Assembly: GCF_027158205.1 (NCBI RefSeq)
Contig: NZ_JAPVLU010000057.1
Span: forward strand, 1-48,335
Source of the DNA: Streptomyces sp. H39-S7
GTDB taxonomy: Bacteria; Actinomycetota; Actinomycetes; Streptomycetales; Streptomycetaceae
Direction of reading: 5' to 3'
DNA: 48,335 nucleotides
The notes under the pieces were generated by a model. The model worked only from the letters and a program-made list of their open reading frames with translations, was not told the origin of the DNA and made no database searches. The translations under genes were made by a program, and so were the position numbers. Below, piece by piece: positions 16,025 through 27,335 of this stretch; the stretch's first letter is position 1; each line of letters starts with the position of its first letter.

Positions 16025-16816
16025 ATGTCCTCCCCCACCGCCACCGCACCCGCCGCCCGTCTCTCCCACCTCCTGTCCGACACCGCGCTGATCTTCAACC
16101 GGTACCTCCGGCAGACCGTGCGCTCCCGCCTCGGGCTGGTCTTCGGCCTGCTCATGCCACTGCTCTACCTGGTCTTCTTCGGGCCCCTGCTCCGGGATCT
16201 GCCACTCGGTGGGAAGGGGGACGCCTGGCAGACGCTCGTACCGGGTCTGATGATTCAACTCGGCCTGTTCAGCGCCGCGTTCTGCGGGTTCAGCGTCCTG
16301 GTCGAGAAGCAGCACGGGATCGTCGAGCGGATGCGGGTCACCCCGGTCAGCCGGCTCGCCCTGCTGCTGGGGCGCACCCTGAAGGACGTGCTCCAGCTGG
16401 TCCTGCAATCGCTCGTCCTGGTGCTGGCCGCGGTGGCGATGGGCCTGCGCACGTCGGTCCCCGGCGCCGTCATCGGCTTCCTGTTCACCGGGCTGCTGAC
16501 GATCTCGCTGGCCTCGCTGTCCTACGCGCTGGCGATGCGGGTCAACAGCCCGCAGGAGTTCGCCCCCGTCATCAACGCCGTCAACATGCCCGCGATGCTG
16601 CTCTCCGGCCTGCTGCTCCCCATGTCCCTGGCCCCCGGGTGGCTGGACGCCGTCTCGCACTTCGTTCCGTTCCGCTATCTCGTGGACGCCGTCAGGGCCG
16701 CCTTCGTCGGCGACTACTGGTCGGGCACGGTCGGGGTGGGCGCGCTGGTCGCCGTCGGGTTCGCGGCCGTCTCCGTGACGGTGGGCACACGGGTCTTCAC
16801 CAGGGCCGGTGCGTGA
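16025..16816 (+). CDS. DrrB-like ABC-2 permease
   Basis: Membrane subunit, 263 residues, with the ABC-2 (DrrB) pattern: N-terminal amphipathic ALIFNRYLRQTVRSR, then six hydrophobic segments. GLVFGLLMPLLYLVFFGPLL is the first; the conserved ERMRVTPVSRLALLLGRTLKD loop follows the second; and SGLLLPMSLAPGWLDAVSHFVPFRYLVDAVR is the family hallmark before the last segment. GGAG lies 7 bp before the ATG at 16025. It forms the exporter with the preceding ATPase. The cobalamin adenosyltransferase gene begins 14 bp after its stop. Confidence 0.92.
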   Translation: MSSPTATAPAARLSHLLSDTALIFNRYLRQTVRSRLGLVFGLLMPLLYLVFFGPLLRDLPLGGKGDAWQTLVPGLMIQLGLFSAAFCGFSVLVEKQHGIVERMRVTPVSRLALLLGRTLKDVLQLVLQSLVLVLAAVAMGLRTSVPGAVIGFLFTGLLTISLASLSYALAMRVNSPQEFAPVINAVNMPAMLLSGLLLPMSLAPGWLDAVSHFVPFRYLVDAVRAAFVGDYWSGTVGVGALVAVGFAAVSVTVGTRVFTRAGA

Positions 16817-16830
16817 CTACGCTCGGACGC

Positions 16831-17403
16831 ATGGTCAATCTGACGCGCATCTACACCCGCACCGGGGACACCGGCACGACCGCCCTCGGCGACATGAGCC
16901 GCACGGCCAAGACCGACGTCCGGATCTCGGCCTACGCGGACACCAACGAGGCGAACGCCGCCATCGGCGTGGCCATCGCGCTGGGGTCGCTGCCCGCGGA
17001 CGTCTCCGCGGTCCTCACCCGAGTGCAGAACGATCTCTTCGACGTCGGCGCGGACCTCGCCACGCCGGTGGTCGAGGACCCGAAGTACCCGCCGCTGCGC
17101 GTCGAGCAGTCGTACGTCGACAAGCTGGAGGCCGACTGCGACCACTTCCTGGAGGAGTTGGAGAAGCTGCGCAGCTTCATCCTGCCCGGCGGCACGCCCG
17201 GGGCGGCCCTGCTGCACGCCGCCTGCACGGTGGTCCGGCGGGCGGAGCGCTCGACGTGGGCGGCGCTGGAGGAGCACGGCGAGACCATGAACGCGCTCAC
17301 CGCGACATATCTCAACCGGCTCTCGGACCTGCTGTTCATCCTGGCGCGGACGGCCAACAAGGAACGCGGCGACGTCCTGTGGGTGCCGGGCGGCGAGCGC
17401 TGA
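16831..17403 (+). CDS. PduO-type cob(I)alamin adenosyltransferase
   Basis: It transfers the adenosyl group of ATP to cob(I)alamin, making coenzyme B12. The 190 residues show the N-terminal ATP-binding motif YTRTGDTGTTALGDMSR with TAKTD, the helix ISAYADTNEANAAIG, and the C-terminal NRLSDLLFILARTANKERGDVLW, all PduO hallmarks. The start at ATG 16831 gives the conserved MVNLTRIYTRTGD. A TACGCT box 7 bp upstream and no ribosome site suggest a leaderless message from within the end of the permease gene, rather than simple operon membership. A homologue stands near the atp cluster in mycobacteria too (from memory). Confidence 0.93.
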   Translation: MVNLTRIYTRTGDTGTTALGDMSRTAKTDVRISAYADTNEANAAIGVAIALGSLPADVSAVLTRVQNDLFDVGADLATPVVEDPKYPPLRVEQSYVDKLEADCDHFLEELEKLRSFILPGGTPGAALLHAACTVVRRAERSTWAALEEHGETMNALTATYLNRLSDLLFILARTANKERGDVLWVPGGER

Positions 17404-17425
17404 CCGGAGCAGAGCCGGGCGTGGG

Positions 17426-17971
17426 TCAGCGGACCCCGGCCGGCTCGCGCTTGGGCCAGATCGTGTAGCTGGCGGCGATGATCAGGTTGATGCCGGTCAC
17501 CATCGCCATCCGCAGCTGCCACTGCCGCAGCGCGTCCGTCCGGTCCGCGTGGCCGACCGCCCAGACGGCCGCCTGCAGCAGTGCGACGGCGATGAGCGCC
17601 GCGAGCGCGGTCCTGGCGAGGATCCGCCACTCGTGCGCGGCGCGCGCCCTGCCGTACTTCGGCGCCCCGGCCGGCTTCGGTCCGCCGGCGAAGCGGTGGG
17701 CGAAGTGGCCGTCGGCCCACGTCACCATGGAGTGGCCGTAGGCGACGGAGAATCCGATGTAGGCGGCGGCCAGCCCGTGCTTCCAGTCGGCGGTGGCGCC
17801 GCCGCGCAGGTCCAGGACGGTGGCGGCGAGCAGCACCACGTCCACCACCGGCACGCAGAGCAGCACCACCGCACCGGCCTTGGGCCGCCGCAGCGGGTAG
17901 CTCAGGACGAGCCCGGCCGCCAGCACCAGCCAGAAGCCGATCTCGCACGCGGCGATCACCGTGATGATCAT
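17426..17971 (-). CDS. Integral membrane protein of unknown function
   Basis: A 181-residue protein with about four membrane segments: 3-24, 30-55, about 115-137 and 155-172. A hydrophilic central part contains DWKHGLAAAYIGFSVAYGHSMVTWAD and a basic stretch with HEWRILARTAL. The pattern matches a small family of Streptomyces membrane proteins without assigned role. GAGAGGTG precedes the ATG at 17971. It is convergent with the adenosyltransferase gene (22 bp) and divergent from chiS (165 bp). No function is claimed. Confidence 0.8.
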   Translation of the reverse strand: MIITVIAACEIGFWLVLAAGLVLSYPLRRPKAGAVVLLCVPVVDVVLLAATVLDLRGGATADWKHGLAAAYIGFSVAYGHSMVTWADGHFAHRFAGGPKPAGAPKYGRARAAHEWRILARTALAALIAVALLQAAVWAVGHADRTDALRQWQLRMAMVTGINLIIAASYTIWPKREPAGVR

Positions 17972-18136
17972 TTCCCGGCACCTCTCCCTCGACTGCCTCC
18001 AGCCTCGCGGGCGGCCGGCCCGGCCGCGTCGTCGCCCGTGACGATCCCCGTCTGCATCCTTCGATGTACCGCCCGGCGTACCGCCCTACGACCGGCAGAC
18101 GACGTTCCCGCCCCCGCGGCATGCTCTGATGGAGCC

Positions 18137-19348
18137 ATGCCGCTGACCCTCCCCCGCCCGCACCCGGTCGACGTGCGCATCGCCGCCGCCGGGCTGCTCG
18201 GCGGCCTGGTGATGTGGTCGTTCGGCCTCTACACGTACTCGGGGCGGGGGCCGGACGTCCCGGCCTGGGCGACGCTGGTGCCGCTGACCGTCATGGCCGG
18301 CTGCGAACTGCTGCGCCGGGTCGCGCCGCCCGTGGCGATCCTCACCGGTGTCGTCGCCCTGAGCGCCGACATGATCCTCGGATCCCTGCTGGTCACGGTC
18401 CTGATGTTCACCGACATCGTCTACGCGGCCGTGCTGTACGGGCCGAAGCGCATGACGCGGTCGGTGCCGGCGGTGAGCATCGTCATGACGTCGGCGATCA
18501 CCATCACCCTCGCGCTGACCCAGCGCAACGCGCAGGCACTGTCGGGCGGTCTGATCTGCGCGCTGATCTCGGTGGCCCCGGCCTGGAGCGGGATCATCGT
18601 CCGCCAGCACCGGGACAGCGCGGACGCGGCGACACTGCGGGCCGAGCAGACGACGCTGCTGGCCGAACTGGACCGGCGGCAGGCGGTGACGGCCGAGCGC
18701 GCCCGGATGGCGCGGGAGTTGCACGACATGGTCGCCAACCACCTCTCCGCGATCGCCATCCACTCCACCGCCGCGCTGTCGATCGACAAGCGCGAGGGCC
18801 CGGCCCGCGACGCGCTGGGGGTGATCCGGGAGAACAGCGTCCAGGGGCTGTCCGAGATGCGCCGGCTGATCGGGCTGCTCCGGGACACCGAGGGGAACGC
18901 GGCGCCGGCCACCGCGCCCACGCTGGGGGCGCTGGACGCGCTGCTGGAGCACGCCCGCGCCGGCGGCGCCGAGAGCGGGCTGACGTTCGCCCTGCGGGAC
19001 GACCGCCCGCACGGCGCTCCCCCGCTGTCCACCCCCGTCGAGCTGGCGGCGTACCGGATCGTGCAGGAGTCGCTGACCAACGCCCTCAAGCACGCGGCGC
19101 CCGGCGAGGTCCTGGTCCTGCTGGAGCTGGCCGAGCGGGCCCTGGTCGTCACGGTCGGCAGTCCGTTCGGCGACCGGGACGGACCGCGGGCGCCCGGTTC
19201 CGGTTCCGGGCTGATCGGGATGCGGGAGCGGGCGGAGCTGCTCGGCGGCGCCTTCGAGGCGGGGCTGGAGCAGGCGGCGGACGGCGACGGCAAGGTGTGG
19301 CGGGTGCGGGCGGTACTGCCCGTCGACGGTGGGGGGAACGACAGATGA
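18137..19348 (+). CDS. chiS: ChiS-like sensor histidine kinase
   Basis: A NarL-class sensor kinase of 403 residues. The N-terminal half has five or six hydrophobic segments (about 15-35, 42-58, 62-100, 110-128 and 135-155) with no large external sensor domain. A HisKA_3 domain follows with the H-box RARMARELHDMVANHLSAI (phospho-acceptor H196), then a compact HATPase domain with the N-box ESLTNALKHA and the G-box GSGLIGMRERAELLGG. Its stop overlaps the regulator start (ATGA). Placement directly before a GH18 chitinase matches the chiS-chiR-chitinase units described in Streptomyces; what it senses is inferred to be chitin breakdown products. The symbol rests on context. Confidence 0.88.
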   Translation: MPLTLPRPHPVDVRIAAAGLLGGLVMWSFGLYTYSGRGPDVPAWATLVPLTVMAGCELLRRVAPPVAILTGVVALSADMILGSLLVTVLMFTDIVYAAVLYGPKRMTRSVPAVSIVMTSAITITLALTQRNAQALSGGLICALISVAPAWSGIIVRQHRDSADAATLRAEQTTLLAELDRRQAVTAERARMARELHDMVANHLSAIAIHSTAALSIDKREGPARDALGVIRENSVQGLSEMRRLIGLLRDTEGNAAPATAPTLGALDALLEHARAGGAESGLTFALRDDRPHGAPPLSTPVELAAYRIVQESLTNALKHAAPGEVLVLLELAERALVVTVGSPFGDRDGPRAPGSGSGLIGMRERAELLGGAFEAGLEQAADGDGKVWRVRAVLPVDGGGNDR

Positions 19349-19995
19349 TCCGTGTGGTGGTCGCCGAGGACCAGAGTGCCGTCCGTGCCGGGCTGGTGAT
19401 GATCCTGCGCTCCGCCCCCGACATCGAGGTCGTCGGCGAGGCGGGCGACGGTGAGGAAGCGGTGCTGCTCGCCCGCGAACTGCGCCCGGACGTGGTGCTG
19501 ATGGACATCCAGATGCCCCGGCTCGACGGCGTCGAGGCGACCCGGCGGGTGGTCGCCGAGCAGCTCGCGGACGTCCTGGTGCTGACCACCTTCGACCTGG
19601 ACGAGTACGTCTTCGGGGCGCTGCGCGCGGGCGCCGCCGGCTTCCTCCTCAAGGACACCGACGCGGAGCGGCTGCTGGAGGGGGTGCGGCTGGTCGCGCG
19701 CGGCGACGGGATGATCGCCCCGGCGGTCACCCGCCGGCTCATCGGGGCGTTCGCGGGACAGCCGGCGAAACGGTCCGCCGACCCCGCCCTCCTGGACGTT
19801 CTGACCCCGCGCGAACGCGAGGTACTGGCGTGTCTCGGCAGCGGTGAGTCGAACGCCGAGATCGCGGTGCGGCTGGAAATGGCCGAGGCGACGACGAAGA
19901 CGCACGTCAGCCGGATCCTGGCGAAGCTGGAGATGCGCAGCAGGGTGCAAGCGGCCGTCCTGGCCCAGGAGTTGGGTCTGGTCCAGACCTCTTGA
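19345..19995 (+). CDS. chiR: ChiR-like response regulator (NarL/FixJ family)
   Basis: A 216-residue regulator. Receiver: acidic pair E8-D9, phospho-acceptor D54 (VVLMDIQMPRLDG), switch threonine in VLTTFD, lysine in GFLLKDT. LuxR-type HTH at about 150-210: LTPREREVLACLGSGESNAEIA and a recognition helix around ATTKTHVSRILAKL. It overlaps the kinase by 4 bp with GGTGGGGGGA as ribosome site. The last codons form part of the chitinase promoter: the first 12-bp repeat lies inside the gene and the stop codon lies in the -35 box. In related species ChiR activates the adjacent chitinase gene (established knowledge). Confidence 0.9.
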   Translation: MIRVVVAEDQSAVRAGLVMILRSAPDIEVVGEAGDGEEAVLLARELRPDVVLMDIQMPRLDGVEATRRVVAEQLADVLVLTTFDLDEYVFGALRAGAAGFLLKDTDAERLLEGVRLVARGDGMIAPAVTRRLIGAFAGQPAKRSADPALLDVLTPREREVLACLGSGESNAEIAVRLEMAEATTKTHVSRILAKLEMRSRVQAAVLAQELGLVQTS

Positions 19996-20011
19996 CCTAT
20001 GGTCCAGACCT
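19979..20011 (+). repeat. Two perfect 12-bp direct repeats of a chitinase promoter
   Basis: TGGTCCAGACCT occurs at 19979-19990 and again at 20000-20011, 21 bp apart start to start (two helical turns, same face of the helix). This is the repeat known from Streptomyces chitinase promoters and overlaps the DasR-responsive element consensus (TGGTCTAGACCA core). It is thus the likely target of GlcNAc-responsive repression and/or two-component control. Confidence 0.9.
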
Positions 20012-20020
20012 TTCTACTCT
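19992..20020 (+). promoter_or_regulatory. chiC promoter
   Basis: TTGACC (19992-19997), 17 bp, TACTCT (20015-20020). Both hexamers are close to consensus and the spacing is ideal. The second 12-bp repeat fills the spacer, so a bound regulator would block polymerase. Transcription would start near 20027, leaving an untranslated leader of about 120 bases. Confidence 0.8.
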
Positions 20021-20145
20021 CACCTTCATAACTGATGGTGAGCGGACCATGACAATCACGCGATGAACAACCGTCGGAATGACTGTCGGGCGTGCTCTCC
20101 GGGCGGCGCAGGTTCCCCCTTTCCCCCCAACCTCGAGGAGCACCC

Positions 20146-22167
20146 TTGAGAACAGGAACCGCACAGCTCTTCCGGCGCAGACTGGCGGCGGTCGCCACCG
20201 CGCTACTGCTCCCTCTGGCCGCGATCGTGGGACTGGCCACCCAGGCGAGCGCGGCCGCGTCCGCCACCGCGACCTACGTCAAATCGTCCGACTGGGGCAC
20301 CGGGTTCGGCGCCGGCTGGACCGTCAAGAACACCGGGACGACGACGATCACCTCGTGGACCGTCGAATGGGACTACCCGGCCGGCACCTCGGTCACCTCC
20401 TTCTGGGACGCGACCGTCACGCACACCGCCAACCACTGGACCGCCAAGAACGTGGGCTGGAACGGCACTCTCGCCCCCGGCGCCAGCGCCAGTTTCGGCT
20501 TCAACGGCGCGGGCTCCGGCAGCCCGAGCGGCTGCAAGGTCAACGGCGGTTCCTGCGACGGCGGTACCGTCCCGGGCGACAACCCGCCCTCGGCCCCTGG
20601 CGCCCCCACGGCCAGCGGCATCACCAACACCTCCGCCACCCTCACCTGGACGGCGGCCACCGACGACAAGGGCGTCAAGAACTACCACGTCATCCGCGAC
20701 GGCACCACCGTCGCGACCGTCACCGGCCTCACGTACACCAACACCGGACTGACCGCGGGCACCGACTACGTCTACACCGTCAAGGCCCGCGACACCATCG
20801 ACCAGACCGGCCCCGCCAGTAGCGCGACCATCGTCCACACCACGGGCGGAGGCGGCGGCGACCCCGGAGGCACGTACGCCAAGGTCGGCTACTTCGTGCA
20901 GTGGGGCATCTACGGCCGCGGCTACACCGTGAAGTCCCTGGTGACCACGGGCGCGGCAGCGAAGCTCACGCACATCAACTACGCCTTCTCCAACATCGAC
21001 CCGACCAACCTGACCTGCATGAACGGTGTCACCAAGGCCACCACCCCCAACCCGCAGGACCCCAACCAGGGTGACGGCGCCGGCGACTCCTGGGCGGACT
21101 ACGAGAAGGGCTTCAGCGGCGGCGAGTCCGTCAACGGCAGCACCGACACCTGGGACCAGCCGCTGGCCGGCAACTTCAACCAGATCAAGCAGCTCAAGGC
21201 GAAGTACCCCAACCTCAAGGTCAACATCTCGATCGGCGGCTGGACCTACAGCAAGTACTTCTCGGACGCCGCGAAGACCGCGGCCTCCCGGCAGAAGTTC
21301 GTGCAGTCCTGCCTCGACATGTACCTCAAGGGCAACCTGCCGGTGACCAACGGACGCGGCGGCCCCGGCGCCGCGGCCGGCGTCTTCGACGGCATCGACG
21401 TCGACTGGGAGTGGCCCGGGTCGCCCGACGGACACCCCGGCAACCACTACGCCGCCGCCGACAAGGCCAACCTGACCGCGCTGCTCGCCGAGTTCCGCAC
21501 CCAGATGACGGCCCTGACGGCGACCACCGGCAAGAAGTACCTGCTGACCGCGTTCACGCCGGCCGACCCGAACAAGGTCGACCTCGGCTGGGACATCAGC
21601 GCCAACGGCATCTTCAAGTCGATGGACTTCGCCAACGTCCAGGGGTACGACTTCCACGGCTCCGGCAGCGACAACAGCTGGGAACCCAACCGCACCGGCC
21701 ACCAGGCCAACCTCTACACCGACACCCAGGACCCCTACAGCACCCACTTCAGCGTCGAGGTCGCCGTCAACAAGTACCTCAACGCCGGGGTCAACCCGCG
21801 TCAGCTCACCGTCGGCCTCGCCTTCTACGGGCGCGGCTGGCAGCAGGTCGCCGACGGTGGCGCGCACGGTGAGTGGCAGGCGGCCAACGGGGCCGCGCCA
21901 GGACAGTTCCCCGAGGAGTCCGGCACCCGCGGGTACAGCAACCTGATCGCGTCGGTCGGCGGCCTCACCGTCTACCACGACGAACAGTCCGTGGCGACGT
22001 ACGGCTACACCGGCGCCAACGGCCAGTGGTGGTCCTTCGACGACACCTGGTCGATCGGCAAGAAGAGCACCTGGATCAAGTCCAAGAACCTGCTCGGGGC
22101 GATGATCTGGGAGATGTCCGGCGACACCGGCACCCTGATGTCGTCCGTGGACAGCGGGCTCAAGTAG
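20146..22167 (+). CDS. chiC: Secreted chitinase, CBM2-FnIII-GH18
   Basis: An extracellular endochitinase that cleaves beta-1,4 GlcNAc linkages with retention. In the 673 residues: an Arg-led signal peptide (about 1-37, ending QASAAA); a family 2 carbohydrate-binding module (about 38-138, exposed Trp and a late Cys pair); a fibronectin type III domain (about 147-233); a Gly-rich linker; then the GH18 barrel with SIGGW (362-366) and DGIDVDWE (415-422), whose E422 is the catalytic acid and D418/D420 the helper aspartates. The start is TTG at 20146, with GAGGAG upstream; an ATG at 20092 would put 18 extra residues before the signal peptide. The domain order matches Streptomyces ChiC-type enzymes. 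Confidence 0.95.
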   Translation: MRTGTAQLFRRRLAAVATALLLPLAAIVGLATQASAAASATATYVKSSDWGTGFGAGWTVKNTGTTTITSWTVEWDYPAGTSVTSFWDATVTHTANHWTAKNVGWNGTLAPGASASFGFNGAGSGSPSGCKVNGGSCDGGTVPGDNPPSAPGAPTASGITNTSATLTWTAATDDKGVKNYHVIRDGTTVATVTGLTYTNTGLTAGTDYVYTVKARDTIDQTGPASSATIVHTTGGGGGDPGGTYAKVGYFVQWGIYGRGYTVKSLVTTGAAAKLTHINYAFSNIDPTNLTCMNGVTKATTPNPQDPNQGDGAGDSWADYEKGFSGGESVNGSTDTWDQPLAGNFNQIKQLKAKYPNLKVNISIGGWTYSKYFSDAAKTAASRQKFVQSCLDMYLKGNLPVTNGRGGPGAAAGVFDGIDVDWEWPGSPDGHPGNHYAAADKANLTALLAEFRTQMTALTATTGKKYLLTAFTPADPNKVDLGWDISANGIFKSMDFANVQGYDFHGSGSDNSWEPNRTGHQANLYTDTQDPYSTHFSVEVAVNKYLNAGVNPRQLTVGLAFYGRGWQQVADGGAHGEWQAANGAAPGQFPEESGTRGYSNLIASVGGLTVYHDEQSVATYGYTGANGQWWSFDDTWSIGKKSTWIKSKNLLGAMIWEMSGDTGTLMSSVDSGLK

Positions 22168-22223
22168 AAGCCCCCCGGCCGGGGCCCCGACAAGCCGCCC
22201 GTCGGCCTCCGGCCGGGGACACG

Positions 22224-22265
22224 AAGAAGCCCTCGACTGCCGTGCACGGCAGTCGAGGGCTTCTT
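22224..22265. terminator. Perfect 42-bp palindrome between convergent genes
   Basis: The whole segment is a perfect inverted repeat centred between 22244 and 22245 (GTGCAC core), flanked by AAGAAG and CTTCTT so that each transcript ends in a short U-containing tail. It lies between the stops of chiC and the DUF2550 gene and should terminate both. Confidence 0.9.
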
Positions 22266-22276
22266 ACGTGAACATC

Positions 22277-22729
22277 TCAGGCCACATTCACCCGCTGGCC
22301 CGGCGGCGCTGCTTCCAGCCAGGCCAGGAAGCCCGTCAGGGCGTCCTCGCTCATCGCGAGCTCCAGCCGGGTGCCGCGGTGCGCGCACAGCAGCACGGTG
22401 GCGTCGGAGAGCAGTGCCAGTTCCTCCTGGCCCTGCGGGGGCCGGCGGCTGACCACCTCGATGGCGGGCCGGTCCAGCACGCGTCGCGGCCGGGGCGAGT
22501 ACGAGAAGACCCGGAACCACTCGATCCGGTCACCGCTGTAGCGGGCCACACCGTAGACCCAGCCCTTGCCGGTGGACTCGGCCTCTTCCCCGTCGGCAGG
22601 GGCGGGTCGCAGACTGCAGTCGAAGGTGCCGCCGGGGCGCTGGAGCAGCCGCCGGCGCAGCCCGAAGACGAACAGTCCCAGCAGCAGCGCCGCCACAATC
22701 CCGCCGCACACCTGAAAAGCGAGGATCAC
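22277..22729 (-). CDS. DUF2550 family membrane-anchored protein
   Basis: A 150-residue protein with an N-terminal membrane segment (about 5-22) followed by FGLRRRLLQRPGGTFDCSLR, KGWVYGVARYSGDRIEWFRVFS, a basic stretch, and the very conserved C-terminus AMSEDALTGFLAWLEAAPPGQRVNVA. The family is typical of actinobacteria and follows atpC in mycobacteria as well (from memory). I start at the GTG at 22729, 8 bp after GGAGGT; a GTG at 22735 is also possible but leaves only 2 bp. A hairpin separates it from atpC. Function unknown; the soluble part probably lies in the cytoplasm. Confidence 0.85.
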   Translation of the reverse strand: MILAFQVCGGIVAALLLGLFVFGLRRRLLQRPGGTFDCSLRPAPADGEEAESTGKGWVYGVARYSGDRIEWFRVFSYSPRPRRVLDRPAIEVVSRRPPQGQEELALLSDATVLLCAHRGTRLELAMSEDALTGFLAWLEAAPPGQRVNVA

Positions 22730-22780
22730 GCCCACCGACCTCCTCGCCTAGAAATGCCTACTCGCCCCTACTGTGCCGGA

Positions 22781-22811
22781 GCCGCGGACCGCCCCATGGG
22801 CTGTCCGCGGC
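22781..22811 (-). terminator. Terminator after the atp operon
   Basis: GCCGCGGAC (22781-22789) pairs with GTCCGCGGC (22803-22811), and inside it GCCC (22791-22794) with GGGC (22798-22801). It lies 17 bp past the atpC stop and before the DUF2550 gene, so it probably ends the atp transcript. Confidence 0.65.
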
Positions 22812-22827
22812 ATCCAGGTATATCCGC

Positions 22828-23202
22828 TCAGTGACCGCTCGAAACGGCGGCCAGCCGGACCTCGGCGCGCCTTTCAGCGGCTGCGTCGGTGTCGGCCTTG
22901 GAACGCTCCAGAGCCCGCTCGGCACGCGCGACGTCGATCTCGTCGGCGAGCTCCGCGATCTCGGCGAGCACCGAGAGCTTGTTGTCGGCGAAGGAGAGGA
23001 ATCCACCGTGTACGGCGGCGACCACGGTGCCACCGTCGTTCGTACGGATCGTCACGGGACCGGACAGCAGCACACCAAGCAGCGGCTGGTGGCCCGGCAT
23101 GACGCCGATGTCACCGGACGGCGTGCGCGCGATGACCATGGTGGCTTCGCCGGACCAGACACTGCGGTCCGCTGCGACCAGCTCGACGTGCAGCTCAGCC
23201 AA
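22828..23202 (-). CDS. atpC: ATP synthase epsilon subunit
   Basis: Part of the central rotor stalk of F1; it couples to the c-ring and can inhibit ATP hydrolysis. It has 124 residues: the N-terminal beta sandwich ELHVELVAADRSVWSGEA, ARTPSGDIGVMPGHQPLLG, VAAVHGGFLSF, and the C-terminal helix pair EIAELADEIDVARAERALERSKADTDAAAERR. The start is TTG at 23202, preceded by GAGGAG and matching the usual N-terminus; a longer frame is open upstream. It is separated from atpD by 164 bp, an unusually wide gap within the operon, containing small GC hairpins. Confidence 0.95.
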   Translation of the reverse strand: MAELHVELVAADRSVWSGEATMVIARTPSGDIGVMPGHQPLLGVLLSGPVTIRTNDGGTVVAAVHGGFLSFADNKLSVLAEIAELADEIDVARAERALERSKADTDAAAERRAEVRLAAVSSGH

Positions 23203-23366
23203 GACGGCTCCTCGGTTCGGCACCCACCGCTTCCGGCGGGTGTTGGGTCAAAGAATAGTGGAGGTTTCCCCGGCGTTGCCGCCAAGGACCCGCTCCCGCG
23301 GGTGCGCGGAGGGTGAAAGGCGCTGTCCTACGCACCGTCCACCCCCCGCGCGTCGTGCCGCCGGAC

Positions 23367-24809
<1,443 letters not shown>

Positions 24810-24814
24810 AGTGG

Positions 24815-25741
24815 TTAGTCACTCCCCGCGCTAGCGTCGGCGAGGGCGCTCGCGCCACCGACGATCTCGCTGATTTCCTGGGTGATTTCGGCCTGGCGGG
24901 CCGCGTTGGCAAGCCGGGAGAGCTTCTTGACGAGGTCTCCGGCGTTGTCGGTCGCCGACTTCATCGCGCGACGACGGGCAGCGTGCTCGGAAGCGGCGGC
25001 CTGCAGCAGCGCGTTGTAGATACGGCTCTCGACGTACCGCGGCAGCAGGGCGTCGAGGACGCCCTCAGCCGACGGCTCGAAGTCGTACAGCGGCAGGATC
25101 TCTCCCTTGCCGTGCGACTCCTCCTGCGCCTCCAGCGCCTCCGCGTCGAGGCTGAGCGGCAGCAGACGGTTGTCCACCGGCGACTGCAGCATCATCGAGA
25201 CGAACTCGGTGAACACGATGTGGAGCTCGTCCACACCGCCCTCGGCCGTGTCCCGCAGCACCGATTCGATCAGCGGTGCGGCGATCGCCTTGGCGTCTCC
25301 GTAGGACGGCTGGTCGGTGAAGCCCGTCCAGGACTCCACGACCTTCCGCTCACGGAAGTTGTAGTACGCGACGGCCTTGCGGCCGACGAGGTACGAGTCG
25401 ACCTCCTTGCCCTCCGAGCGAAGCCGCTCGATGAGCCGGTCCGCAGCCTTGATCGCGTTGGACGAGTACCCGCCGGCCAGGCCGCGGTCGCTCGTGATGA
25501 GCAGGACCGCGACCCGGGTGGGCGACTCGACCTCGGTGGTCAGGGCGTGCTTGGTGTTGGAGCCCGTGGCGACCGCGGTCACCGCGCGGGTGAGCTCGGT
25601 CGCGTACGGACCCGATGCCGCCACCTGACGCTGCGCCTTGACGATGCGCGAGGCGGCGATCATCTCCATCGCCTTGGTGATCTTCTTCGTCGCGGTTACC
25701 GACTTGATGCGACGCTTGTAGACCCTGAGCTGGGCTCCCAT
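24815..25741 (-). CDS. atpG: ATP synthase gamma subunit
   Basis: The rotor shaft that turns inside the alpha3beta3 ring. It has 308 residues: N-terminal coil GAQLRVYKRRIKSVTATKKITKAMEMIAASRI, the Rossmann-like middle with LLITSDRGLAGGYSSNAIKA, and the C-terminal coil ARRRAMKSATDNA followed by NAARQAEITQEISEIVGGA. A short acidic/Gly insertion (about 210-225, AQEESHGKGEILP) is present, as in other actinobacteria. The ATG at 25741 is 2 bp past the atpA stop. Confidence 0.97.
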   Translation of the reverse strand: MGAQLRVYKRRIKSVTATKKITKAMEMIAASRIVKAQRQVAASGPYATELTRAVTAVATGSNTKHALTTEVESPTRVAVLLITSDRGLAGGYSSNAIKAADRLIERLRSEGKEVDSYLVGRKAVAYYNFRERKVVESWTGFTDQPSYGDAKAIAAPLIESVLRDTAEGGVDELHIVFTEFVSMMLQSPVDNRLLPLSLDAEALEAQEESHGKGEILPLYDFEPSAEGVLDALLPRYVESRIYNALLQAAASEHAARRRAMKSATDNAGDLVKKLSRLANAARQAEITQEISEIVGGASALADASAGSD

Positions 25742-25743
25742 GC

Positions 25744-27315
<1,572 letters not shown>

Positions 27316-27335
27316 CTGGGTTCCCTGCTCTCCTT

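Noticed and set aside
18421..19950. Open frame of 509 codons antisense to chiS-chiR
   Set aside because: It covers the conserved kinase and receiver genes in the opposite direction and has no recognisable domain.
20203..21978. Open frame of 591 codons antisense to the chitinase
   Set aside because: Val/Gly/Asp-rich translation without any family resemblance; the opposite strand codes for a complete secreted chitinase.
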